Assembly (NCBI GenBank): GCA_963787425.1
Contig: CAWBCV010000012.1
Span: 434,001 to 498,000 of the forward strand
Direction of reading: 5' to 3'
Length of the DNA stretch: 64,000 nucleotides
Origin: AP-15 sp963787425
Lineage (GTDB): Bacteria > Pseudomonadota > Alphaproteobacteria > ATCC43930 > CGMCC-115725
Of the stretch, positions 26,150 to 34,710 are shown piece by piece. A program made the position numbers and the translations under genes. The notes beneath the pieces were generated by a model. It had not been told where the DNA came from, made no database searches, and saw nothing but the letters and a program-made list of their open reading frames with translations. Numbering within the stretch: position 1 is the stretch's first letter; each line of letters begins with the position of its first letter.

Positions 26150-26962
26150 ACGCCAGACGTGACGGTGTATTTTCTACCAACCCGGTTGCGCAGGGCCCGA
26201 CGACCGACTGGCACAGCTATGGGGCCGAGATCATACCGCCAACGGATCCGAGCCAGAGCATCTACGCCGAAGCTTTTGTTCAGGGGGTCGACCTCCCTGC
26301 CAAGGACAGCGGCACGATCGCCGCGATTATAGAATCCCCAGCGGGTGGGTTCCAAGCCGGGGTCGCTCAGATCGTCGGCTCGGGAAAGAACATCCTCGTT
26401 TTCATCCAAGGTTTTGCCAATTCCTTCCTGAATTCGATTGCCCGTGCGGCGTAACAATCGGGAGTGGTTCGCCTCCTCGGGCGCGAACGCCGCCGACGCG
26501 ACCGTCATCGCCTTCAGCTGGCCCTCTTTGGGTCAGTTTATCGCGGCGCCGCCGCACTTGCTCCCCGACGACTATCTGCGGGACCAGAGCCAGGCCGGCC
26601 GCTCAGCTTTCCACATCGCGAGCTTTTTTCGCGAACCTCCAGCGATGCTGACGCAGGTGCGCAACCGGGGAAGGCGGTGTTTCTGCTCGCCCACGGCATG
26701 GAGAATTTCGCACCGGCGGCAGCGGTCGAAAGCTGCTTCAGCCACGGTAACCCCGGAGCCACTGTTTGACGAGGCGTTCCTGCCGGCGGCCGACGAGCGT
26801 TGGGATAGTTTCACTCTGCCGATGGGAGCGGGACTGACCCGGCTGCCCGCCCTCACCCCGAGCCGCGCACCAGGACCGTGTATCCGGCACAAATATGCGC
26901 AAATCCGCGACGCGATGATGCGGCGCCCTCAGCATGGTTTGCTCGCAGTGAGTATTCCATAG
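26150..26962 (+). pseudogene. Decayed DUF900-type alpha/beta hydrolase
   Basis: Segments in at least three frames line up into one protein: VAQGPTTDWHSYGAEIIPP, then IYAEAFVQGVDLPAKDSGTI, GKNILVFIQGFANSFLNSIA, then (from 26438) NREWFASSGANAADATVIAF, SWPSLGQFIAAPPHLLPDD, then FLLAHGMENFAPAAAVES, FDEAFLPAADERWDSFTLP. A stop lies between the second and third groups. The nucleophile elbow, expected as H-S-M-G-N, reads HGMEN, so the catalytic Ser is gone as well. This is a truly dead gene; family naming is from memory of these motifs. Confidence 0.6.
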
Positions 26963-27201
26963 AACCACAGCCCGCATTCAGCGCCTGGTACTGCCGTAGC
27001 GCGGCGACGACATTACCGTGCTGCCGCCCGGAACGCAGACCTAACAGGTAAAGCGTCCAGGCTTCAACGACGAAACAACACGCTGGGCTGGAGCGGTACA
27101 ACAAAGTAATCATCCAAGTGGCCTTTTATGGTATGCCACTACTAACCTGCGTTCGCCCCGGCTCGATAAGATTTTACTGCTCTCGGCAAGATGGCTTTAC
27201 A
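26963..27201. other. Non-coding stretch, nothing recognised
   Basis: About 240 bp after the dead hydrolase, less GC-rich towards 27100-27200. No convincing frame, hairpin or mobile-element end was found. Confidence 0.4.
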
Positions 27202-27405
27202 TTAGCGATCGCAGCGCTGAGGGACGTTTATGCCAGTTGGTCGAGCTAGGCCTGAACGGTGCAGGAAAGTACCGATCTTGTCCTGAATCTGAAGATCGTC
27301 CAGCAGATGCAAAAGCATCTGCTTGAAAATCCTGCGCTGCTCTGCCGTCTCGATCTCGTCATCGAGTTTAGTCCTAGTATCGGACAAATAATACCTAAGC
27401 TTCAT
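27202..27405 (-). CDS. Small unknown protein
   Basis: 67 residues (MKLRYYLSDTRTKLDDEIET at the start), highly charged and largely helical in the first 45. Its ATG overlaps the stop of the preceding small frame as ATGA, which suggests coupled translation. No family recognised. Together with 27402-27602 and 27634-28023 it forms a same-strand set of three small frames in AT-richer DNA. Confidence 0.4.
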   Translation of the reverse strand: MKLRYYLSDTRTKLDDEIETAEQRRIFKQMLLHLLDDLQIQDKIGTFLHRSGLARPTGINVPQRCDR

Positions 27406-27602
27406 AATACATCAGCCGCTCGCCCATTTGCAGCTTGATCTCTCGTAACGCAAGCCTGTGGAACATCGCCGATATTGGAATCGAGCAGTCCAGGTAGCAG
27501 TTTTGATCTGCGAATGATCAATGGATTGGTATCGAGATGGTGAAAACATTCGGTGGGTTCCTTTCCACAATTCGGCGGGCTGAGAAAACAAGTCGGAAAC
27601 AC
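27402..27602 (-). CDS. Small unknown protein, weakly supported
   Basis: 66 residues from a GTG at 27602, unrecognised, with a Cys/Pro-containing N-terminus and no membrane segment. Support is only its position between two other small frames on the same strand and the ATGA overlap with 27405. Confidence 0.25.
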   Translation of the reverse strand: MFPTCFLSPPNCGKEPTECFHHLDTNPLIIRRSKLLPGLLDSNIGDVPQACVTRDQAANGRAADVL

Positions 27603-27633
27603 TCGCGTGGACCGTGGAACCGAGCAGAACGGA

Positions 27634-28023
27634 TCAGGAAACCTTCGAAAGTACCCTGGCCGAAGTTTGCTCGGCCTCGATCACGTCCGCCAAGGTCCGG
27701 TGGTCCGGGAAGATCCAGTTCTCGCCGGGCAGCACGTCCCTAGCCCGAGTTGGGAAGTCTGGGAACAATTCCGGGCGGGCCTTCTTCCACTTGGCTAAGG
27801 CGACACTTTTTGCGATCAGCCGGTCCTTGACGTAATCGACGAGTTTCTGTGAAGCGGTGTTCGGTAATCTGCGCCGCACAGGCGCTAGAAGTTCGATCAG
27901 TAGCCAAAGCTCCCAAGCGATGTCTTCAAGTGATTCGAGCGGGACTGGTAAAGATTTCGGCTCTTGTGGTTCCGGATGCTGTGGTTGTAGCTTGCGTCTT
28001 ACTGAAGTTTTCATAATCGCCAT
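27634..28023 (-). CDS. Unknown 129-residue soluble protein
   Basis: Charged and Pro-rich N-terminus, then a helical part LEDIAWELWLLIELLAPVRR, LVDYVKDRLIAKSVALAKWK and a C-terminal LADVIEAEQTSARVLSKVS. No motif recognised. An AT-rich stretch directly upstream (TTAATATTTGCTAATG as written on the plus strand) could hold its promoter. A second ATG three codons in is equally possible as the start. Confidence 0.45.
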   Translation of the reverse strand: MAIMKTSVRRKLQPQHPEPQEPKSLPVPLESLEDIAWELWLLIELLAPVRRRLPNTASQKLVDYVKDRLIAKSVALAKWKKARPELFPDFPTRARDVLPGENWIFPDHRTLADVIEAEQTSARVLSKVS

Positions 28024-28349
28024 TAATATTTGCTAATGAACTGAACGGACTATACCATCAGCTGCGTCCTGCAAACGTGCCGGATCACGTCCATTACGCG
28101 TCAGGGTGGATAATATTTGTCTGAAATGCCCCGAAAACAAAACCTCTGCGCAGCGCTTCGGGGGTTCATCTTCGCTGACGAAACAGTCACGGTGCAAGTC
28201 GGTCGAGCCGCGAAGCCGGTGCACAGTGGGGGTTTGCCCACCGCAGGCGGTAATCCGCATTTCGATTTTAGACGGGCCAGGAAGCAAACTCCGGTATTCA
28301 GTGATGAACCCCATACCGAGCAGTAACGCAACGCAAGAAGGAAACCACC
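28024..28349. other. Non-coding stretch
   Basis: About 325 bp between the small unknown gene and the SDR remnant. Short frames exist on both strands but none has recognisable content or a good ribosome site. It probably carries the promoter of the dead SDR gene (AAGGAAACC sits just before its ATG). Confidence 0.4.
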
Positions 28350-28872
28350 ATGGGCAAGCTTGACGGGAAGGTTGCGGTTGTGACGGGCGCAACGCGTGGT
28401 CTCGGACGCGCTTACGCGAAGCGGCTCGCCGGGTTGGGTGCCAAGGTCGCGCTCGCTGACCTGAACCTATGCTCGTATGAAGAATCGACGCCGAGGCGAA
28501 GGATAAACCGCCGACAGCACGGTCGCCGAGATCGAGGCGTCCGGCGGCAGCGCTTTGGGGATCGAGGTCGATATTGGCGATCACGAGGCGGTCGAGGCGA
28601 TGGTGGCGCGCGTCGTCCAGGAACAGGTTCGTGTGGGTGTCTTAGTCGCGAATGCTGGCGGCGGTCGCGGTAGACCCATCGATACCAAGGCCAGCAGTCT
28701 CGATCCGGCGCTCTTACAACTCGTGACGGAAATGAGGCTGCTCGAGACCGTCTACTCGTGTAACGCCGTCGCCCCGATCATGAAGCAGCAGCGCTCGGGT
28801 AAGATCAGCACGGTAAGCTCGGTCGCAGCCGACGCCAGAGGCCGAAACCGCCCTATATTGAGGCGGAGGTGA
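28350..28872 (+). pseudogene. Decayed, truncated SDR oxidoreductase
   Basis: The start MGKLDGKVAVVTGATRGLGR and AYAKRLAGLGAKVALADLNL is perfect for an SDR with a TGxxxGxG loop. The frame is then lost near 28480 and recovered in another frame from about 28555 with IEVDIGDHEAVEAMVARVVQ, VLVANAGGGRGRPID and KISTVSSVAADA. Before the catalytic Tyr-x-x-x-Lys the homology ends altogether. AAGGA lies before the ATG. The gene is both frameshifted and cut off. Confidence 0.8.
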
Positions 28873-29073
28873 TCCCGACCGGAGCCGATTGGTCACGCTG
28901 GTCGCGAACCTGGATATCCACCGGTCCGCACCATACTACTCGCATTCAGATTGCGCGCCTGGGAACTGGCGCTGACTGAAATCTGGCATGGCCAGTCGGC
29001 TTTCGGGCCGGTGGGAAGACGACGGAAGCGTTCCGTATTGCGAAAAGAGGGCGCTTAGGCGTCCGGCTGGCAG

Positions 29074-29280
29074 CTAAGCCGATCCCAATGTTGCCCACTT
29101 CTCGACCTCCTCCTTTTTGCGGAGAAGATCGTCGATTTCGAACTCCAATCTTTTAACCCGTTCCTCTTCCCCCTCTGCCGTCGCCTCCCTGTGCTCGACA
29201 AAGCGATCGATCAGCAAGTCTTCAAGTTCGGTGATCCTCGCGCGTTCCTCTGGGGTCAGAAGCCCTCTGTGTTCGCCCAT
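29074..29280 (-). CDS. Small coiled-coil protein
   Basis: 68 residues from an ATG at 29280 preceded by AGGAGG seven bases upstream, the best ribosome site in this region. The sequence is mostly charged helix (ERARITELEDLLIDRFVEHR, VKRLEFEIDDLLRKKEEVEK) with heptad-like leucines. No known function. The neighbouring frame upstream overlaps its start by about 60 bp, which is unusual. Confidence 0.6.
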   Translation of the reverse strand: MGEHRGLLTPEERARITELEDLLIDRFVEHREATAEGEEERVKRLEFEIDDLLRKKEEVEKWATLGSA

Positions 29281-29542
29281 TCTGTTCCTCCTGCCGAGGG
29301 GCACTTTCTGTCGGAATGAGCGACGGACGGGAGAAATCATGGTTCCTGTCCTCGCTTTTGGTTACCAACTCGCTTTTCCGCACCGCGGCTCGCGCAACGG
29401 CAACTCGCGCGAGCCGGTCGAAAGTATCCGCAAGCTGCAAGACCGCTTTGCTTGCGCCGGGATCGGTCAACTGCCCAGCCACCTCCCTCGCTTGCTCGGC
29501 ACGATCCAACCATTCCAGGGCTTCATTCGAGATCGCCACCAT
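29222..29542 (-). CDS. Small helical protein
   Basis: 106 residues. The first 65 (EALEWLDRAEQAREVAGQLT, VLQLADTFDRLARVAVARAA) are amphipathic helices like those of many short alphaproteobacterial proteins of unknown role. The remaining 40 are low in complexity and overlap the ribosome site and start of the coiled-coil protein, so a frameshift near 29340 that hides an earlier stop is plausible. Confidence 0.5.
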   Translation of the reverse strand: MVAISNEALEWLDRAEQAREVAGQLTDPGASKAVLQLADTFDRLARVAVARAAVRKSELVTKSEDRNHDFSRPSLIPTESAPRQEEQNGRTQRASDPRGTREDHRT

Positions 29543-29609
29543 CGGGTCCTCCCGTCTTTACTGGAAAGTGGGCCTCTTGTGCTAGGCCCTCACTCGCGAC
29601 TGGGTTGCC

Positions 29610-29810
29610 TTACTGTAACCACGCTGCAGCCAGTGACGAGCCGGCCTGCCAGATCGCCGCCCAGAGCCCAAGCGAGAAAAGCAAGGCCACAAGCAGCCCC
29701 GCCCCGGTCGGTTTTGTGGCCGCAGCTGTGGGTTCTGATCGAGATTGACGGGTATGACGGCTGCGCGGTTCGGCGAGGTCGTGGAGTTTTGAGGATGTGT
29801 AACTGGTCAC
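29610..29810 (-). CDS. Small membrane protein
   Basis: 66 residues: 35 polar residues, then one hydrophobic helix (GAGLLVALLFSLGLWAAIWQ) to the C-terminus. It may be a tail-anchored inner-membrane protein. No family recognised and no strong ribosome site seen. Confidence 0.35.
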   Translation of the reverse strand: MTSYTSSKLHDLAEPRSRHTRQSRSEPTAAATKPTGAGLLVALLFSLGLWAAIWQAGSSLAAAWLQ

Positions 29811-29974
29811 TGGCGTCTCCTACTCGGCTCTTGTTTCAAATTGAGATCGAGTTTGACGTATGATTAACACTTACCGTCAATCGATCGTCCCAGATAGTGC
29901 CCGCTGTGGGGCGAGCCCCCACTAACGGAGCTTCCGTCTTTGCGAACACGCAAGCCTCTGATTTAGCGTAAGAA

Positions 29975-30385
29975 TTATACGCTATTGAGGATGTCTACTG
30001 GGTGCGGGAGAGGCCGAGGAGGTCGCGGGCCTTGTTGAATGGGGGTTGGCCGCGCGATCAAGGTGAAGGGTTGCTCGGGGGCGATGGCGGTCACCAGGGT
30101 GTTTCGGCTGAGGGTGGCGAGATTGTCGAGAAGGGTTCGGAAGCTGTGGACCGGCAGGCCGTCCTCGGTTCGGCCGGTGGTTTGCTTGGTGACGGCGGGG
30201 CAGCGCTCGGCCTTGGCGACGATGCTGGAGCGTTGCGCTTCGGCGGCGTCCTTGTCGTTGTCGTCGTAGAGCATGGGCGCCAGGCGCTGGCGCATATGCC
30301 ATTCCAGATAGTAGGCGAGCATGCAGACAAACACGTGAGCACGCACGCGATCGGCCAGCCAGTGATAGCGCATCGAGAACGTCAA
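29975..30385 (-). mobile_element. C-terminal remnant of an IS1634-type transposase
   Basis: About 130 residues: YHWLADRVRAHVFVCMLAYY, LEWHMRQRLAPMLYDD, TKQTTGRTEDGLPVHSFRTL and LLDNLATLSRNTLVTAIAPE. This is the end of an IS4-superfamily DDE transposase of the IS1634 group; the catalytic part is missing. Its stop sits in the loop of a small hairpin (TAGCGTA facing TACGCTA, 29964-29984). The 5' side breaks off near 30380 against a helicase fragment on the other strand. Confidence 0.8.
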
Positions 30386-30521
30386 CGACGAGGCCGATTT
30401 AGAGGAGGTCTATAACACCGAGCGGCATCTGCTCTACGTTGCCTGCACCAGGGCACGCGACCACCTGCTGGTAACCGGCGCAGAGCCAGCTTCTGAATTC
30501 CTCCAAGATCTCAAAGGCTGA
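30372..30521 (+). pseudogene. C-terminal fragment of a UvrD/PcrA-type helicase
   Basis: The frame ending in the TGA at 30519-30521 encodes EEVYNTERHLLYVACTRARD followed by HLLVTGAEPASEFLQDL. ERHLLYVACTRARDxLLVTG is motif VI of UvrD-like helicases, and the protein would end about 20 residues later. Everything upstream is missing and replaced by the transposase remnant. It is too short to be a gene, but the match is unmistakable. Confidence 0.82.
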
Positions 30522-30529
30522 TCCCTGAG

Positions 30530-31655
30530 TCACGCGCCTGTCGGGATCGCGTCGGCACCTTCGATGCGGGAGGCGAGGGCGGCGGCGAGGAAGCGGTCGA
30601 GGTCGCCGTCGAGGACCGCACCGGTGTTCGAGGTTTCGACGCCGGTGCGCAGATCCTTGACCATCTGATAGGGCTGCAGCACGTAGGAGCGGATCTGGTG
30701 GCCCCAGCCGATGTCGGTCTTGGTCGCGTTCATTGCGTCGGTCGCCGCCTCGCGCCGCTGCAATTCGGCCTCGTAGAGCCGGGCGCGCAACATCGAGAAG
30801 GCGTGGGCGCGGTTCTGGTGCTGGGAGCGCTCGCTCTGGCATTGCACGACGATGCCGCTCGGCATATGGGTGATGCGCACCGCGCTGTCCGTCTTGTTGA
30901 CGTGCTGCCCGCCGGCGCCCGATGAGCGATAGGTGTCGATGCGCAGATCCTTGTCGTTGATCTCGACCTCGATCTTGTCGTCGACGACCGGGTAGACCCA
31001 GACCGAGGCGAAGCTGGTGTGGCGGCGCGCGTTCGAATCGAAAGGCGAAATGCGCACCAGCCGGTGCACTCCGCTTTCCGTCTTCAGCCAGCCATAGGCG
31101 TCGGGGCCGTTGATCCTGACGGTCGCCGATTTGAGCCCCGCTTCCTCGCCGCCGCTCTCTTCGAGCCATTCGGTCTTGTAGCCGTGGGCTTCCGCCCAGC
31201 GCACATACATCCGCAGCAGCATCTCGGTCCAGTCTTGCGCCTCGGTGCCGCCGGCCCCGGCATGCACTTCGAGATAGCAGTCGTTGGCGTCGGCCTCGCC
31301 GGAGAGCAGGCTCTCGAGCTCGCGCCGGGCCGCTTCGGCGCGCAGTCTTTCGAGCGCCGCTTCGGCGTCGGCGACGACACTCGCCTCGCCCTCGGCCTCA
31401 CCCATCTCGATCAGCTCGAGGGTGTCGGCGACCTCCCGCTCGATTCGGCGGTAACTGCCGATCGCCTGGTCGAGCTTGGTGCGCTCGCGCAGCAGCTTTT
31501 GTGCCGCCGCGGGGTCATCCCACAGCCGCGGATCCTCGGCCCGGGCATTCAGCTCCGCGAGGCGGCGGGTTGCGGTCTCCCAGTCAAAGATGCCTCCTCA
31601 GCAGCGCCAACGACTTGCTGATGTCGTCGGCGGCCGCCTGAATTTCGGCGCGCAT
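30530..31655 (-). CDS. prfB: Peptide chain release factor 2, with programmed +1 frameshift
   Basis: About 374 residues in two frames. The zero frame from ATG 31655 encodes 23 codons ending CTT then TGA (31586-31584). Moving +1 at CTTTGAC continues with DWETATRRLAELNARAEDPR. An AGGAGG three bases before CTT acts as the internal Shine-Dalgarno stimulator, so the site matches the E. coli recoding signal in layout. The second frame carries SPF (stop-codon reading) in RISPFDSNARR and GGQ (peptide release) in SSGAGGQHVNKTDSAV. RF2 reads UGA and so controls its own synthesis. It is downstream of mrcA. Confidence 0.96.
31584..31599 (-). promoter_or_regulatory. RF2 autoregulatory recoding site
   Basis: Minus strand AGGAGGCATCTTTGAC. 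AGGAGG pairs with 16S rRNA in the translating ribosome, CTT allows P-site slippage to TTT, and TGA is the slow-to-read stop when RF2 is scarce. Spacing between AGGAGG and CTT is three bases, as in the known sites. Confidence 0.95.
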
Positions 31656-31696
31656 GGCTTGCTCCGAGTTCTGGACGTCGATGTGCTTAGCCGTGC

Positions 31697-34230
31697 TTAA
31701 TATAGGCCGCCCGTGCCGCTGGCCGGAGTACCGCGCACCGGCGCCGGCATTGTTTCCCCGGCCTCTGCCCCGCCGGTCGAGGCAATCGGGGTCTCATCCT
31801 CGTCAGGTACGTGCTGCAGCCCCAAATTTCGGTTGTGACCGGGCTCGGTCCCGGGCTTGTAAGCCTCGTAGATGGCTGCCTCGCCGGCCCCGGCGGGCAG
31901 GCCGGTCGCCGCACTCACCCGGTAGAGCCGCATGCCGGGTGGTGTGCGAAAGGCGGTCGCCGGGGCATCCTTGAGCGCTGCAATCATAAAGTCGCGAAAG
32001 ACCGGGGCTGCGATATGGCCACCAGTCTCGTCGTCGCCCAGGCTGTCCGGGTCGTCGAAGCCGATATAGACGCCCGCGACGAGGTCGGGAGTGAAGCCGA
32101 CGAACCACGCATCGCGCCAATCGTTGCTGGTCCCGGTCTTGCCCGCGATCGGCTTGCCGACGGCCTGCACGACTTTGGCGGTACCCCTCTCCACCACGCC
32201 TTGCAGCATCGTCACGATCTGGTAGGCCGAGCCCGGATCGGCGACCTGCTCGCGCGTATCCGGGATGACCGGTACCGGCTGATGGTCCCACTCGACTTCG
32301 TCGCAAGCGTCGCACGGGCGCTGATCGGCGCGAAAGATCGTCGCGCCGTTGCGATCCTGCACCCGATCGATAAACGTCGGGGTGATTTGTTTGCCGCCAT
32401 TGACCAGCATTGCGTAAGCGGCAGTATGGCGCAGCAAGGTTGTCTCGCCGGCGCCCAACGCCATCGAGTATTCGCGCGGCATGTGATCCATGATACCGAA
32501 ACGCTCGACGGTCTCGGCGATCGACTCCATTCCGATTATCGAGGCGACCCGCGCGGTCACCGCATTGAGCGATTGTTCGAGCGCGACACGCAGCGGCGTC
32601 GGGCCGCGGAACCTCACCTCCTGACCGCGCTTCGTATAATTCGTCGGCGACCACATCGGCAGCCCAGGACCTTGAGGGAGCGATATCGGGCCGTCGACGA
32701 CCAGTGTCGACGGCGTGAAGCCGTGGTCGAGCGCGGTCAGATATACGAACGGCTTGATCGACGACCCAGGTTGACGTTTTGCTTGGGTGGCGCGGTCGAA
32801 TTGGCTCGTCGCGAAGCTGAACCCGCCGCTGATTGCGAGGACGCGCCCCGTGTGCGGGTCCAGGGCTACAAGGGCGCCCGAGACCTCCGGCACCTGGCAC
32901 AAGGTGTAGAGGCCGGCAGCCTTGCCGCCGTTCGCCTCGGCCTTCGCGGCGTTGATCGGGTCGACCATCACGACATCGCCCGGCTTGACGACATCGGCTG
33001 CGCCGCGAGGAGAAGGACCAAAGGTGCCATTATCGTAGCGCGGCCGCGCCCAGCGCATTTCTGAGAACGGAATGCGCCCACTGGCGCCGTTGGCAAACCC
33101 GATAGCCGCGCCGTCCGGCTCGCTGCGGACCACCATCGCGAGGCGCCATCCGACATCGGTCGCGACGCCGGGCACCGGCACGGCGACGAGATGCGCCGCC
33201 CAGTCGCCCTTGGGATCGATGCGGGCAATCGCGCCGCGCCACCCGCCATGACTATGCTCGTAGGCGATCAGCCCGGTGCGCAACGCTTTATCCGAAGCCG
33301 CCTGCAGGCGCTCGTCGAGGCTGGTGCGCACCGACAGCCCAGCCCCGTACAGAACTTTTTCGCCATAGCGGGCCAGCAAGTCGCGCCTGACCTCCTCGGC
33401 GAAATAGGGGGCTCTGACCTCTTCCGCCTCCTGCCGATGGCGAAGCTCGAGGGGCTGAGTTTCGGCTTGCACTGCCTCGGCCTGGGCGGCTGCTCCGTCT
33501 TCGACCATCCTCTCCAGAACCCAATCGCGGCGAGCTTTTGCCGTCTGCGGGAAGCGCGCCGGGCTGTATCGGTTCGGCGCCTTCGGGAGCCCGGCGAGGA
33601 AAGCGGCCTCGCCGAGGGTCAGTTCGTCGAGAGATTTGTCGAAATAGGTGAGCGCCGCAGCGGCGACCCCGTAAGCGCCAGAGCCGAGATAGATTTCGTT
33701 CAGGTAGAGCTCGAGGATGCGCTCCTTCGGCAGCGCCGCCTCGATGCGGGTGGCCAGCAGGATCTCCTTGATCTTGCGTTCGATCGAAACCTCGTTCGAC
33801 AGCAGCATGTTTTTGGCGACTTGCTGGGTGATTGTCGAGGCACCGACCGGCCGGCGATTGGCGCGAAACCGGCTCACATCGGTGATCGCCGCGCGCAGGA
33901 TCGAGACGGGGTCGACCCCGTGATGGTTGTAGAAGTTTTTGTCTTCGGCAGACAAAAAGGCGTTGATGACCGGCTTCGGGATCGCCTGTATCGGCACGAA
34001 AATCCGCCGCTCGGTTGCGTATTCGGCGAGAAGCCGCCCGTCCCCGCCTGCACTCGGGTCATGATCGGCGGCTGATAATGCGCAAGCTGCTGGTAATCCG
34101 GCAAGTCACGACCGAAATACCAGAGTGTGATCCCGACGAATCCACAGCCTGCGATGGCCAGCATGACTGCGCATACAAAAAGAAACCGGAAGATCTTAAC
34201 CATGTTGCTGGGGTCTGTGACCATCTCCAT
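31697..34230 (-). CDS. mrcA: Penicillin-binding protein 1A, bifunctional (one frameshift)
   Basis: About 844 residues with one missing G restored in the G run at 34042-34045. The N-terminus has a membrane anchor (FRFLFVCAVMLAIAGCGFVG). The glycosyltransferase domain shows EDKNFYNHHGVD, GASTITQQVAKNMLL, RKIKEILLATRIE and ILELYLNEIYLG. The transpeptidase domain shows SSIKPF (active Ser), SLN in EQSLNAVT and KTGTSND. It polymerises and cross-links peptidoglycan in the periplasm. It heads the mrcA-prfB operon and diverges from rne. Everything but the single slip is intact. Confidence 0.95.
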
Positions 34231-34710
34231 CAGGCGGCCGCCAGACCACCGTCATGCCATGAGCCCGCGCGGCCGGGCTTTCATATGCGCTATTGGCGAT
34301 ACCATTCCAAGCATGTTTTAACGGGCGCGTTACGACCGGATGGGCGTGGTCGACCGCGCGAGAGGATCGCCCATCGGACGAAAGGATTGTGGCAGGCTGC
34401 TTTACTCTATACAGTAAGGATCGCGAAAAACCGCCGTTCGTCGACCGGGCGCCGCGCCCGGTGGGGCAATGCGACGCAAGCCCGCGGGATCGGCAGCTGC
34501 TCGGCTGTCGCCGCGCCGGCTCGCAGCGCCGGGCGATACGGACCGTAGGAACCCGAAGCCGCTAAAAGGCTCCCCTGACAAGACCATGGCCGATTTCTCC
34601 TCATCGCATAGTGGAATAGCTTCAGGCGCCGGTGGCTTCCTTGCAGACAGGAGCGCGCCGCCAGCCGATTTTCGCGCGGCTGCGGCAGCGTGCCCCGGAG
34701 TTATGCCAGA
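34231..34710. other. Divergent regulatory region mrcA/rne with long rne leader
   Basis: About 480 bp without a gene. It must hold the promoters of both mrcA (minus) and rne (plus). A good plus-strand promoter is at 34387-34415, giving rne an untranslated leader of nearly 290 bases. In E. coli the rne leader is the site of RNase E self-control; a similar role here is an inference from leader length only. Confidence 0.5.
34387..34415 (+). promoter_or_regulatory. Candidate rne promoter
   Basis: TTGTGG, 17 bases, TACAGT. Spacing is optimal for the housekeeping sigma factor, and the AT-rich -10 region stands out from its GC-rich surroundings. Confidence 0.5.

Noticed and set aside
28033..28584. 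183-codon minus-strand frame
   Set aside because: Overlaps the SDR remnant in antisense and shows no family features.
31405..31586. prfB treated as a frameshifted pseudogene or as starting at the ATG near 31405
   Set aside because: The AGGAGG-CTT-TGA-C recoding site and a good upstream start explain the two frames as normal RF2 expression.
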